The notes: generated by a model from the letters alone, not told the origin. A stretch of DNA of 64,000 nucleotides from Streptomyces sp. NRRL S-31 (GCF_000718775.1 NZ_JOCB01000023.1:20114-84113), one strand, 5' to 3'. Numbered from the stretch's first letter, positions 54,716 through 63,894 are shown. Numbers and translations: made by a program.

Positions 54716-55111
54716 GTGGTCCACAGGGTACCGGATCAGGGCTTGGGTGGGTGCTGGTGCGGGGGAGCCGGGCAGGGGGGCGCGTGGCGGGGCTTGTGGG
54801 GCCGCTTCGATCAGTTCGGGGGGACTGGAGCCGGCCTGCGGTCCGTTGCCGTACCGGTACGGGACCGGGCGGGCCGGTGATCGCCTTCCTGCACATCGCC
54901 ACGCACGGGGCTCGCCCCACAGTGAGGTGGTGGCGGCAGGGGCACGGCTTGGGGCCACGCCTACGGCAGTCCCGGGGCCGGCGGCCAGCGGTCGGGTTGT
55001 CGGCGGTGATCCCCGGGCGGGCAGCCGGCCGTTTTTGGCCTGGTGGTCGGCTTGCGACCGGTGTCCGTGTGGGTCCCCGTCATCGGCGGACAGCCGTTGT
55101 CGGTCGCCCCG
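54716..55111. other. Gap between tRNA-Arg and M6 protease gene
   Basis: 396 bases without a convincing gene. It must contain the tRNA promoter (upstream of 54715 on the minus strand) and the 3' end region of the leftward protease gene's transcript. A short palindrome CCGTACCGGTACGG is near 54850. Confidence 0.4.
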
Positions 55112-56389
55112 TCAGCCGCGGGTGATCCGTACCCGGTAGTTGCCGTCCTCGTCCGTCCCCGTCACCCGCACGCTGATCCCGTGCCGTGGGTCCTTGAAGG
55201 TCTCGCCGGGGGAGAAGGGGGCGTCGGAGAGTTCCGCGTGGACGTTGGGGCTGCGGGTGCAGCCACCGCTGTCGCGGTGGCTGTCGAAGACGGTGATCGG
55301 GCCGCGGCCGGTGTCGATCGCGGCGTCGATCCGGTAGATGAGGACGCCCGGGTGGCACACCGACTCGTCGTTGCCGCCTTGTGCGCGGACCTCAAGGGCG
55401 TAGGTGGTGCGCGCGGTGACCGGTATCAGGATCAGCTTTCCGCCGCCCTGCTGGTACAGGGGGGACAGGGTGTAGTCGACGCTGCCGGGTGCCGCCGCGC
55501 AGCCGACCTGGCCGCCGTCCAGCCAGCCCAGTTTCCACTTGTGCCAGCCGAGCAGGTCGTTGTTGGAGCCCCAGTCCTCGCTCATGATGTCCCAGTGCCC
55601 GACCGCGCCCCCGCCGTCCTGCGTGTACAGGTCGGGCAGGCCGAAGGTGTGGCCGTTCTCGTGCGGCAGTACCCGGTAGCCGGTGCGGTCGTAGGAGCCG
55701 GAGCCGTCGTCCTGGCGGGAGTAGACGAACGAGGCGTTGGATATGCGGACGCCGTCGGCGACCGGGGCGTCGTCGTTGCCGGCGAAGGTCACGGACAGCA
55801 CGGTGTCCAGGGCGGAGGGGCCGGCGTTCGGGGTGACGAGCACGTTCAGCAGGTCGTAGCTGCGGAAGTCCACCGTCGGGTCGGCCGCGGCCACGATGTC
55901 CTGCACCAGGTTCCGGTAGCCGGGGTCGAAGGGGGCGCCGCGCTCTATGCCGTAGTCCTGGAAGCCTTTCGGCATGCGCAGCCAGGTGGTGACGGGGGCC
56001 TCGGCGCGGTAGTCGAGACGGCCGTACGACGCGGTGTGGAACCAGTCCTGGGTCTGCGGGAAGAACTCGTGGAAGCGGTCCATCGCGTTGCCCTGGCCGG
56101 GCGCGTCGGGGAAGTCGACCATCAGGGTCAGGGCGTGGACCGTGCCCGTGGAGCGGGAGTAGCCCGTCGGGGTGGGCAGGCCCTCGGTCATCTGCACGTC
56201 CAGGCCGCCATGGATCATGCAGGGGATGAGCGCGGCGGAGCGGGCCAGGCCGATGGGGCCGGCGGTGGTGGGCGCCGTCAGGTGTCCGGTCCCGGCCGAG
56301 GTGCTGACCCCGAGGGTCAGTGCGGTCACCAGGGAGAGGGCGGTCACCCGGCGCGGGCGTATGCGGCGGCGGGGCGGCTGCGGCTGCAT
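55112..56389 (-). CDS. Secreted M6-family metalloprotease
   Basis: 425 residues from ATG 56389. A Sec or Tat-like signal is visible: RRRIRPRRVTALSLVTALTL followed by a small-residue cleavage region (STSAGTG). The zinc site is HENGHTFGLPD (H-E-x2-H-x2-G-x2-D), within RVLPHENGHTFGLPDLYTQD, and LTLMVDFPDAPGQ marks the start of the M6 catalytic domain. The C-terminus forms a beta-rich end (GISVRVTGTDEDGNYRVRIT). The product should act outside the cell. Transcribed towards the tRNA. Confidence 0.87.
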   Translation of the reverse strand: MQPQPPRRRIRPRRVTALSLVTALTLGVSTSAGTGHLTAPTTAGPIGLARSAALIPCMIHGGLDVQMTEGLPTPTGYSRSTGTVHALTLMVDFPDAPGQGNAMDRFHEFFPQTQDWFHTASYGRLDYRAEAPVTTWLRMPKGFQDYGIERGAPFDPGYRNLVQDIVAAADPTVDFRSYDLLNVLVTPNAGPSALDTVLSVTFAGNDDAPVADGVRISNASFVYSRQDDGSGSYDRTGYRVLPHENGHTFGLPDLYTQDGGGAVGHWDIMSEDWGSNNDLLGWHKWKLGWLDGGQVGCAAAPGSVDYTLSPLYQQGGGKLILIPVTARTTYALEVRAQGGNDESVCHPGVLIYRIDAAIDTGRGPITVFDSHRDSGGCTRSPNVHAELSDAPFSPGETFKDPRHGISVRVTGTDEDGNYRVRITRG

Positions 56390-56657
56390 GCAGGGACCTT
56401 TCGCGCCACGGCAGCCACCCGTGTCCGGCTGCACCCTTGCGCTCACCCTGTGCCGGAGGGGCGGTGACCGCTCGCTGGAGGGGACCGACGGTGGGAAAGC
56501 GGGTCCGCAACGGGGTGAATCCCGGCGACCGCTGATTGTGACTCAGGTCACAGGAATACATCCGCCGGCCGGGAAATAACCGGGGACGCTCTCCCCGTTT
56601 AGTCAGGTGTCCGGGTGAAACGGGGACCCGGTCCCCGGATCGCCACTCGTGGGTGAG

Positions 56658-56713
56658 GATCACTACGAGAAGATCACTTACGAGAAGATCACTACGAGAA
56701 GATCACTACGAGA
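56658..56713. repeat. Four tandem 14-15 bp repeats upstream of TetR gene
   Basis: GATCACTACGAGAA occurs at 56658, 56687 and nearly at 56701, with a one-base-longer version at 56672. They lie 65-120 bases before the TetR start, in the promoter region between the protease and TetR genes. Confidence 0.75.
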
Positions 56714-56777
56714 TCGTTCCGGGGCGGTCGTTCCGCTGCCGAACGTTCCGAGACCCGAGACCTACAGAGGAGTGCCC

Positions 56778-57425
56778 GTGTCCGCCGTAACCGCCCCCGC
56801 CGTGCGCAAGGTGTCCCGGCCGCGCGCCGACGCTCTGCGCAACCGGGAGCGGATCGTCACCGCCGCCCGGGAGATGTTCGTCGAGCACGGGCCGGACGTC
56901 CCGCTCGACGAGATCGCCCGCCGGGCCGGCGTCGGCAACGCCACGGTGTACCGCAACTTCCCCGACCGCGACGCCCTCGTCCGCGAGGTCGTCTGTTCCG
57001 TCATGGACCGCACGGCCGAGGCGGCCGAGCTGGCCCTCGCGGAGACCGGGGACGCCTTCACCGCCCTGGAGCACTTCGTGCACGCCGCCGCCGACGAGCG
57101 GATCAGCGCGCTGTGCCCCATGGTGTCCAGCACGTTCGACCAGCACCACCCCGACCTGGAGGCATCCCGTGAGCGCGTCGAGCGGCTCATCGAGGAGGTC
57201 ATGGGCCGGGCCAAGGCGGCCGGTCAGCTCCGGCCGGACGTCGGAGTGGGTGATGTGATGATCGCCGCGGCCCAGCTGAGCCGGCCCCCGGCCGGTACGG
57301 ACTGTCTGCGCGGTGACCGCTTCGTCCACCGCCATCTCCAGCTGTTCCTCGACGGCCTGCGGGCCCCGGCCCGTTCCGCCCTGCCGGGCGCGGCCGTGAG
57401 CATCAAGGAGTTGCGCGACTACTGA
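56778..57425 (+). CDS. TetR-family regulator upstream of DHA2 exporter
   Basis: 215 residues from GTG 56778, with AGAGGAG upstream (GTG 56772 is possible). The DNA-binding domain is RNRERIVTAAREMFVEHGPD, VPLDEIARRAGVGNATVYRN and FPDRDALVREV. The ligand domain is of the SBP-like TetR_C type (SALCPMVSSTFDQHHPDLEA). The exporter gene follows on the same strand after a 370-base gap, so it probably represses exporter and itself until a drug-like ligand binds. Confidence 0.9.
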   Translation: MSAVTAPAVRKVSRPRADALRNRERIVTAAREMFVEHGPDVPLDEIARRAGVGNATVYRNFPDRDALVREVVCSVMDRTAEAAELALAETGDAFTALEHFVHAAADERISALCPMVSSTFDQHHPDLEASRERVERLIEEVMGRAKAAGQLRPDVGVGDVMIAAAQLSRPPAGTDCLRGDRFVHRHLQLFLDGLRAPARSALPGAAVSIKELRDY

Positions 57426-57795
57426 CCGATCAGTTCAGCTCTCGCGCCCGGTCCACCGTGGGTACGGCGGCGCGTACGGCCGTTCCCGTCCTCGCCGGCC
57501 CTCCGGCCCCGATCTCCTGACACCGACCAACCGTCCTCCAGCCGTCAGCCGTCAGCCGTCAGCCGTCAGCCGTCAGCCGTCAGCCGTCAGCCGTCAGCCG
57601 TCAGCCGTCAGCCGTCAGCCGTCAGCCGGCCTCCGCACCGACGTCCTTCCTGCCTCCGCCTCCCGACGCGTCGTTCTCCTGATCTTCGTCTTTCCGTCTT
57701 CCGCCGTTTTCTGGCCATTTTTCGTCACGCACGTCCCTCACGCATCCCTCACGTCTTCCCTCACGACGTCCTGAAGTCCCGAAGTGGGTATCTCC
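57426..57795. other. Intergenic region with heptanucleotide repeat
   Basis: 370 bases with no gene apparent; about a quarter is the tandem repeat at 57539-57628, followed by a pyrimidine-rich stretch up to the exporter start. Confidence 0.5.
57539..57628. repeat. Heptanucleotide tandem repeat (CAGCCGT)n
   Basis: About 12-13 perfect consecutive copies of the 7-base unit, between the TetR gene and the exporter gene and 170 bases before the exporter start. It has no spacer structure, so it is not a CRISPR. Confidence 0.9.
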
Positions 57796-59334
57796 ATGTC
57801 CGAAACAGCCCTCAAGGCTCCCGGCATCACCGCGCCGAGCGGTGATGCCAACCGCTGGAAGGCGCTCGTCTTCATCGCGCTCGCCCAGCTGATGGTGGTC
57901 CTGGACGCCACCATCGTGAACATCGCCCTGCCCGCCGCCCAGCAGGACCTGGGCATATCCGACGGCAACAAGCAGTGGGTCATCACGGCCTACGCGCTCG
58001 CCTTCGGCGGTCTGCTGCTGTTCGGCGGCCGGATCGCCGACCTGTGGGGCCGCAAGCGCACCTTCGTGCTCGGCCTGGCCGGTTTCGCCGCCGCCTCCGC
58101 GCTGGGCGGTGCCGCCACCACCGGCACGCTGATGTTCGGCGCCCGCGCCCTCCAGGGCGTCTTCGGCGCGCTGCTCGCGCCGGCCGCGCTGTCCCTGCTG
58201 GCCGTCATGTTCACGGACGCCCGGGAGCGCGCCAAGGCGTTCGGCATCTACGGCGCCATCGCGGGCGGCGGCGGTGCCGTCGGCCTGATCCTCGGCGGCT
58301 TCCTCACCGAGTACCTGGACTGGCGCTGGACCTTCTACGTGAACGTCCCGTTCGCCGTGGTCGCCGCGGCCGGTGCCTACTTCGTCATCCGGGAGCCGGA
58401 GGGCGGCCGCAACCGCTCCCCGCTCGACATCCCCGGCGTGATCCTGTCCACCCTCGGCCTGGTCGCCCTGGTGTACGGCTTCACCCGCGCCGAGTCCGAC
58501 GGCTGGGGCGACTCCCTGACCGTGTCGATGTTCGTCGCGTCCGTGGTGCTGCTCGTCGCCTTCGTGCTGGTCGAGGCCAAGGTCAAGGCGCCGCTGCTGC
58601 CGCTGCGCGTGGTGACCGACCGCAACCGCGGCGGCATCTACCTCTCCCTCGGCCTCGCGATCATCGGCATGTTCGGCCTGTTCCTCTTCCTGACCTACTA
58701 CCTCCAGGTCGTGAAGGGCTACTCGCCGGTCAAGACCGGCTTCGCCTTCCTGCCGATGGTGGCCGGCATGATCACCGGCTCCACCCAGATCGGCACCCGG
58801 CTGATGACCCGCGTCCCGGCCCGGCTGCTGATGGGCCCGGGCTTCCTGGTCGCCGGCCTCGGCATGCTGCTGCTGACCCAGCTGGAGATCGACTCCTCGT
58901 ACGCGGCCCTGCTGCTGCCCGCGATGCTGCTGCTCGGTCTGGGCATGGGTACGGCGTTCATGCCGGCGATGTCCCTGGCCACCCAGGGCGTCCAGCCCCG
59001 GGACGCCGGTGTCGCCTCCGCGATGGTCAACACCTCGCAGCAGGTGGGCGGCGCGATCGGCACCGCCCTGCTGAACACCATCGCCGCCTCGGCGACCACC
59101 TCGTACGTCAAGGACCACATCGCCGGGGCCACCGCCAAGCCGCAGCAGCAGCTGGTGCAGCTCCAGGGCATGGTGCACGGCTACAGCACCGCGATCTGGT
59201 TCGCCGTCGGCATCCTGGTGCTGGCGTCCCTGATCGCCTTCACCTTCGTCAACGCGGGCAAGCCGAACCCGACCGCCGTGATCACCGGTGACGGTGCCGG
59301 GGACGAGGTGCCGGTGCCGGTGGTGGCCCACTGA
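57796..59334 (+). CDS. DHA2-family (EmrB/QacA) MFS drug exporter
   Basis: 512 residues from ATG 57796 (an in-frame GTG 57784 is close). About 14 hydrophobic segments. DHA2 motifs: LMVVLDATIVNIALPAAQQD in TM1, GGRIADLWGRKRTFVLGL (motif A) and GGFLTEYLDWRWTFYVNVPF (motif C region). It exports hydrophobic or cationic drugs using the proton gradient. Regulated probably by the upstream TetR protein. Confidence 0.93.
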   Translation: MSETALKAPGITAPSGDANRWKALVFIALAQLMVVLDATIVNIALPAAQQDLGISDGNKQWVITAYALAFGGLLLFGGRIADLWGRKRTFVLGLAGFAAASALGGAATTGTLMFGARALQGVFGALLAPAALSLLAVMFTDARERAKAFGIYGAIAGGGGAVGLILGGFLTEYLDWRWTFYVNVPFAVVAAAGAYFVIREPEGGRNRSPLDIPGVILSTLGLVALVYGFTRAESDGWGDSLTVSMFVASVVLLVAFVLVEAKVKAPLLPLRVVTDRNRGGIYLSLGLAIIGMFGLFLFLTYYLQVVKGYSPVKTGFAFLPMVAGMITGSTQIGTRLMTRVPARLLMGPGFLVAGLGMLLLTQLEIDSSYAALLLPAMLLLGLGMGTAFMPAMSLATQGVQPRDAGVASAMVNTSQQVGGAIGTALLNTIAASATTSYVKDHIAGATAKPQQQLVQLQGMVHGYSTAIWFAVGILVLASLIAFTFVNAGKPNPTAVITGDGAGDEVPVPVVAH

Positions 59335-59385
59335 ACGCCCGTACGGTGAGCCGCCCGGCCGTCCGGCGGTGAGCCGCCCCGCGGT

Positions 59386-59895
59386 CTAGCGGAGCCAGGG
59401 CAGGTCCGCACCCGCTTCCTCGGGCTGGAGGCCCTCGGCGACGATCTCCATGATCTCGCCGAGGGTCTTCTGCTGTTCCGGGGTCAGCCGCTCGAACAGC
59501 GCCTGCCGTACGGCGCTCACATGGCCGGGCGCGGTGCGCCGCAGCACCTCGAAGCCCTCGTCCGTGAGGACGGCGAACTGGCCGCGCTTGTCGGAGGGGC
59601 AGTCCTCGCGGCGGACCCAGCCGTTCTTCTCCAGGCGCGCGATGGCGTGCGAGAGCCGGGAGCGGGTGATCTTCGCCTGCATCGCCAGCTCCGTCATCCG
59701 CAGCCGGCGGCGCGGTGCCTCGGCGAGGCCGACGAGGAGGCCGTAGTAGACGTGCGGCATGCCCGCGTCGCGCTGGAGCTGCCGGTCGAGGTGGTCCTCC
59801 AGGAGGTAGGTGGCGTGCAGGTAGGCGCGCCAGACGCGCTGCTCCTCGTCGGTCAGCCAGCGGTGCCGGGCGGTGGAGTCGAGTGCCGTGTTCAT
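59386..59895 (-). CDS. MarR-family regulator
   Basis: 169 residues. WLTDEEQRVWRAYLHATYLL at the N-terminus, then RLRMTELAMQAKITRSRLSH, AIARLEKNGWVRREDCPSDK and RGQFAVLTDEGFEVL form the MarR winged helix with wing. It is divergent from the dioxygenase gene. AT-rich dyads in the 106-base gap (CTTG...CAAG at 59919-59935; ACTT...AAGT at 59959-59974) are candidate binding sites. Oxidant or phenolic ligands would fit the target, by family analogy. Confidence 0.9.
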   Translation of the reverse strand: MNTALDSTARHRWLTDEEQRVWRAYLHATYLLEDHLDRQLQRDAGMPHVYYGLLVGLAEAPRRRLRMTELAMQAKITRSRLSHAIARLEKNGWVRREDCPSDKRGQFAVLTDEGFEVLRRTAPGHVSAVRQALFERLTPEQQKTLGEIMEIVAEGLQPEEAGADLPWLR

Positions 59896-60001
59896 GTGTC
59901 CACTTTACGAGACAGCTCCTTGAATATTGAACAAGTGGCCGGTAGGGTTTCCCCTGAAACTTGAGTTTTAAAGTATCTGGAGCCCACCGGGAGTCGCCGC
60001 G

Positions 60002-60790
60002 ATGTCCGCCACCGCCCAGGAGCGCATGCCCGCGCTGTATCTCAGCCACGGCGCCCCTCCGCTCGCCGACGACCCGGTCTGGCCCGGCCAGCTCGCCGCC
60101 TGGTCCGCCGCACTGCCCCGGCCGCGGGCCATCCTCATGGTCTCCGCCCACTGGGAGGAGGCCCCGCTCGCCCTCGGCGCGGTCGAGACCGTCCCGCTCG
60201 TGTACGACTTCTGGGGCTTCCCCGAGCACTACTACCGGGTCCGGTACGCCGCCCCCGGCGCGCCCGCGCTCGCCGACGCCGTCCGCAAGCTGCTGCGCGC
60301 CCCCGGCCTCCCCGTCCAGGACATCCCCGACCGGGGCCTGGACCACGGCGCCTACGTCCCGCTCGTCGAGATGTACCCGGACGCCGACATCCCCGTCCTC
60401 CAGATCTCCCTGCCCACCCTCGACCCGGTCCGCCTCATGGACCTCGGCCGCAGGCTCGCCCCGCTGCGTGACGAGGGCGTGCTGATCGTCGGCTCCGGCT
60501 TCTTCACCCACAACCTCGCCGCCCTGCGGCACGCCGGGGGTGTGCCGAGCTGGTCCTCCGAGTTCGACGACTGGGGCCGGCGGGCCCTGGAGGCCGGCGA
60601 CTGGGACGCCCTGCTCGACTTCCTGAACAAGGCCCCGGCGGGCCGCTACGCCCACCCGCGCACCGAGCACTTCGTCCCGCTCTTCGTCACCATGGGCGCT
60701 GCGGAGGCCGCCGGTGAGCCGGCCACGCAGCAATCGGTGATCGACGGCTTCTGGATGGGAATGGCGAAGCGGTCCGTGCAGTTCGGATGA
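60002..60790 (+). CDS. DODA-type extradiol ring-opening dioxygenase
   Basis: 262 residues. LigB-superfamily features: ALYLSHGAPPL with the first metal His, ILMVSAHWEEAPLAL with the second, PDRGLDHGAYVPLVEMYPDA and GSGFFTHNLAAL with further conserved His, and RTEHFVPLFVTMGAAEA. YgiD-like members cleave 4,5-catechols such as DOPA using a divalent metal (Zn or Fe). Divergent MarR control suggests induction by an aromatic compound. Confidence 0.9.
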   Translation: MSATAQERMPALYLSHGAPPLADDPVWPGQLAAWSAALPRPRAILMVSAHWEEAPLALGAVETVPLVYDFWGFPEHYYRVRYAAPGAPALADAVRKLLRAPGLPVQDIPDRGLDHGAYVPLVEMYPDADIPVLQISLPTLDPVRLMDLGRRLAPLRDEGVLIVGSGFFTHNLAALRHAGGVPSWSSEFDDWGRRALEAGDWDALLDFLNKAPAGRYAHPRTEHFVPLFVTMGAAEAAGEPATQQSVIDGFWMGMAKRSVQFG

Positions 60791-61004
60791 GTCGCGGCGG
60801 TTGCTCGTACCGGGCCGCGTCCCCGGCCGTGTCCCCGGGCACGCTCCGGTAGCGGCCGGCCTCGCCGCCCGGCGTCCGGGATTGCGTGCAGCGAAGTCCA
60901 TCGATGTCTCCATGGACGTCTCCGCGAACTGTCGTAGGCGGGCCTGGGCCGGTGCGGGCCGGTGCGGCCCGCCTGGGCTGGTGCAGGCCGGTGCGGACCC
61001 CCTG

Positions 61005-61252
61005 GGTCGGTACGGGCCGGACCTGGCGTGCCCCGGAATTTCCCGTGACCGCGCGTCCGCGGCAACCATCGGGCGGCGCGGGCCGTCTATCGGGTGGGAG
61101 AGCAGCCGGCGGCGGCGTTCCCGCGGAGTGAGAAGCGCGGTGTCGAATGTGACGGCCGTCTCACGCACGTAGTGGTCGTAGATCGTCGTGAGGGCCTTGA
61201 GGTCACCCTCGATTCCCCTTCTGACCTGCGCTTCGGCACGTTTCGACGGCAT
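61005..61252 (-). pseudogene. Truncated GNAT (phosphinothricin acetyltransferase-like) gene
   Basis: The first about 83 codons from ATG 61252 read like the start of a PAT-type GNAT enzyme: AQVRRGIEGDLKALTTIYDH, YVRETAVTFDTALLTPRERR, MVAADARSREIPGHARSGPY. The acetyl-CoA-binding core that should follow is replaced by repetitive sequence. Residue changes such as GHARSGPYRP where GYATSSPYRP is typical also suggest decay. Confidence 0.6.
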
Positions 61253-61311
61253 CTGGCCCGCCAGCGTGGCGGACAGGGTACTGCATGATCAGAAAAATCG
61301 CGGGGCGGGTT

Positions 61312-61338
61312 GGGAATTCTGTCCGGATTCCAGTCGTT
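61312..61338 (+). promoter_or_regulatory. SigR-type promoter of sigma factor gene
   Basis: GGGAAT (61312-61317), 18 bases, then GTT (61336-61338): an exact match to the Streptomyces SigR consensus GGGAAT-N18-GTT. It lies 110 bases before ATG 61448. hrdD is a known SigR target in S. coelicolor, so thiol-oxidative stress should induce this gene. Confidence 0.75.
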
Positions 61339-61447
61339 GTTTCCCACGGATGCAGGGCACCCGGAGAGACCGGAGTTCCAAGACAGTACCCGCGTGCCGA
61401 GCGTTCGCCAGGACCACCCGCCAGCCCACCATCGAAAGGGAGCACGC

Positions 61448-62437
61448 ATGGCAACCCGTGCCGTCGCCCGTCGTCAGTCCGCCACCGGCGAGACGGCCCG
61501 CAGTGTTCGCGCTCATGGCGGCGAGATCGCAGACCGCGACCTGGTCGGCATGTACCTCGACGAGATCGCGCGCACTCCGCTGCTCGACGCCGCGAAAGAG
61601 GTAGAGCTGTCCCAGACCATCGAGGCGGGCGTGTTCGCGCGGCAGGTCCTCGACGGCGAGGAGGAGTCCAAGTCGGACGCCACCCGCGCGGAACTGGAGG
61701 CACTGGTGGCCGCGGGCGAGCGGGCCAAGGACGTGTTCATCCGCTCCAACCTCCGTCTGGTCGTCGCGGTCGCCCGGCGATACCCGCGCAGCGGGCTGCC
61801 CCTGCTCGACCTGATCCAGGAGGGCAACGCCGGCCTGGTGCGCGCCGTGGAGAAGTTCGACTACCGCAAGGGCTTCAAGTTCTCCACGTACGCCACCTGG
61901 TGGATCCGTCAGGCCATCACCCGCTCCATCGCCGACCAGTCCCGCACGATCCGGCTCCCCGTCCACCTGGTGGAGGAGCTGGGCCGCATCCGCCGCGTCC
62001 AGCGCGAGTTCAACCGCGAGAACGGCCGCGACCCGGAGCCCGCGGAGATCGCCGCCGAGCTGGGCTCGACGCCGGAGCGCGTCATCGACGTCCTCGACTG
62101 GGCGCGTGACCCGGTCTCCCTGAACATGGCGGTGGACGACGAGGGTGAGACGCAGTTCGGCGACCTGCTGGAGGACACCTCTGCGGTCTCCCCGGAGCAG
62201 TCCGTCCTGACCCTGCTCCGCAGCGAGGAACTGGACGACCTGATCGGCCGCCTGGACCAGCGCACGGCCTCCATCATCAAGATGCGGTACGGCATCGAGG
62301 ACGGCCGCGAGCGCACCCTGACCGAGGTGGGCAAGGAGCACGGCCTGACCCGTGAGCGCATCCGCCAGATCGAGAAGCACGCCCTCCTCGAACTGAAGAA
62401 GCTGGCCCGCGACACCGGCTTCGACGCGGCGGCGTGA
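61448..62437 (+). CDS. hrdD: Principal-like sigma factor, HrdD type
   Basis: 329 residues from ATG 61448 with AAAGGGA upstream. Sigma-70 regions: 1.2 DLVGMYLDEIARTPLLDAAK, 2.1-2.4 NLRLVVAVARRYPRSGLPLL, DLIQEGNAGLVRAVEKFDYR, KGFKFSTYATWWIRQAITR, region 3 RLPVHLVEELGRIRRVQREF, region 4 LTEVGKEHGLTRERIRQIEK. The N-terminal region 1.1 is short, which excludes HrdB and fits HrdA/HrdD-type group 2 factors. HrdD directs transcription of some secondary-metabolism and stationary-phase genes but is dispensable in S. coelicolor. Confidence 0.85.
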   Translation: MATRAVARRQSATGETARSVRAHGGEIADRDLVGMYLDEIARTPLLDAAKEVELSQTIEAGVFARQVLDGEEESKSDATRAELEALVAAGERAKDVFIRSNLRLVVAVARRYPRSGLPLLDLIQEGNAGLVRAVEKFDYRKGFKFSTYATWWIRQAITRSIADQSRTIRLPVHLVEELGRIRRVQREFNRENGRDPEPAEIAAELGSTPERVIDVLDWARDPVSLNMAVDDEGETQFGDLLEDTSAVSPEQSVLTLLRSEELDDLIGRLDQRTASIIKMRYGIEDGRERTLTEVGKEHGLTRERIRQIEKHALLELKKLARDTGFDAAA

Positions 62438-62934
62438 GGTACGCGAGGTAGTGGGGTACGCGAGGTGCGCGGGGTAACCGGACGCACGGCGCACGCCCGG
62501 GGGCGAAAGACGGCGCAAACATGGCGCGGTCCCGTCGCTTCAACGGCCGGGCCCGAGGGAACAACCCTTCCGGGCCCGGAAGCGGGCCCGGGGCACGCAC
62601 TCCCCACCCACACCCCCCACACCGCACGGCCCCGGCCGACGACCGATGCCGGCCGATCCATGTGAACCACGTCCCGACGCAATCCCCCCGGCGCCGGGAC
62701 CTCCCGAGCCGGGCTTCGGCGCCTATCCCCCCCCCGGGCGCCGGAGTCCGGCCCTTTCGATGGCCGAGAGGCGTTCCCGCCGCTGCTTCCGGAGGCGCGT
62801 CCGCCGTGGCGGGCGGTGTCCGCCGTGGGGCTGACGGTCCGTCGGAGGTGCTGGAACGGCGGCCCACCCCGTACCTGAACCCCGGGGTGGACCGCCGGAT
62901 GGCAGATTCTGCCACACGGGCATAGCCTGCCCGG
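62438..62934. other. Intergenic region between hrdD and TetR gene
   Basis: 497 bases. Direct repeats GGTACGCGAGGT occur just after the sigma gene (62440-62470). No gene with convincing codon pattern or ribosome site is seen. Confidence 0.4.
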
Positions 62935-63894
62935 ATGAGCACGACCCCCAGCACCGCCCACCAGCCGTTTTCCGCCTCCGCGCCGGTGTCCCTCACCGAA
63001 CGCCGGAAGGCCGAGACCCGGATGGAGATCGCCCGGGCGGCGGCGGCCCTCTTCGTCCGTCAGGGTCTGCGGGCGACCCGGGCCGAGGACATCGCCCGGG
63101 CCGCCGGCATCGCACCGCGCACGTTCTACCGCTACTTCGCCACCAAGGAGGAGGCGGTCGCCCCCCTCTACGCGGCCGGCGCCCAGCGCTGGATCGAGGC
63201 GGTCCGCACGGCCCCGGCCGACCTGTCTCCGCAGCAGGCCCTGGAACACGCCGTCCGGCACACCCTCACCCCGGGACTGGGTGTCTCGGCAGCGTCCTGG
63301 GAGTGGCTGCGCACCCTGATCCGCCTGGCCGACACCAGCCCGGCCCTGCGCAAGGTCTGGGCGGAGGTCTGCCAGGCGTCGGAGGGCGCGCTGGCGGAGA
63401 TCCTGGCGGAACGCATGACCGGCACGGAGGACGACGGGGCGGCCGGGACGCCATCGGGGCCGGGGACGGAGGCGGCTGCGGGACCGGAGACGGGGCTGGA
63501 GAAGGACCGGGTTACGGGGGACGGGGCGGCTGAGACGCGGACGAGGACGCGGACGCGGACGAGGACGGGGGCCGGCCGGGAACCGGGGGGCCCGGAGGCC
63601 GTGACGCCTGATGGAGCTGAGGGCGGAGGCAGGGGCGGAGACGAGGCCGGCGGGCGCGGGGGCCCCGTGGCCCTGGCGCCCGCCGCGGCCGGGCGGGCGG
63701 ACACGCGCGCCGTTTCCGCGCGTGCCGTTCCGGAGCTACGGTTCGCGGCGGCCGTGGCCGGTGCCGCCGTGCGCGTCGCCGTGGAGGGCTGGGCCGTCAC
63801 GACGGCCCCGCCCGCCGGGCCCGGCGGCCCCGCGGCCCTGGCCGTGCGCAATCTGCGCGCGCTCCGGGACTTCGCGTGGAGCGGCGAGGAGTAG
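62935..63894 (+). CDS. TetR-family regulator with low-complexity insert
   Basis: 319 residues, long for TetR. DNA-binding domain: RRKAETRMEIARAAAALFVR, GLRATRAEDIARAAGIAPRT, FYRYFATKEEAVAPLY. The ligand domain starts normally (RTLIRLADTSPALRKVWAEV). It is then interrupted from about residue 165 to 260 by a Gly/Glu/Arg/Thr-rich stretch that includes five consecutive Arg-Thr pairs, before the closing LRFAAAVAGAAVRVAVEGWA. The insert looks like DNA-repeat expansion. ATG 62935 has no strong ribosome site. Its position beside hrdD is reminiscent of the S. coelicolor arrangement, as I recall it. Confidence 0.82.
   Translation: MSTTPSTAHQPFSASAPVSLTERRKAETRMEIARAAAALFVRQGLRATRAEDIARAAGIAPRTFYRYFATKEEAVAPLYAAGAQRWIEAVRTAPADLSPQQALEHAVRHTLTPGLGVSAASWEWLRTLIRLADTSPALRKVWAEVCQASEGALAEILAERMTGTEDDGAAGTPSGPGTEAAAGPETGLEKDRVTGDGAAETRTRTRTRTRTGAGREPGGPEAVTPDGAEGGGRGGDEAGGRGGPVALAPAAAGRADTRAVSARAVPELRFAAAVAGAAVRVAVEGWAVTTAPPAGPGGPAALAVRNLRALRDFAWSGEE

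Larger units (their letters stand above)
60791..61447. other. Intergenic region before hrdD with a GNAT gene remnant
   Basis: 657 bases. From 60945 to 61020 there are irregular repeats of GGTGCGGGCC-like sequence. The rest holds the pseudogene at 61005-61252 and the sigma-factor promoter region (61312 onward). Confidence 0.5.

Noticed and set aside
57539..57628. CRISPR array
   Set aside because: The 7-base units are directly adjacent without spacers, and no cas gene is present.
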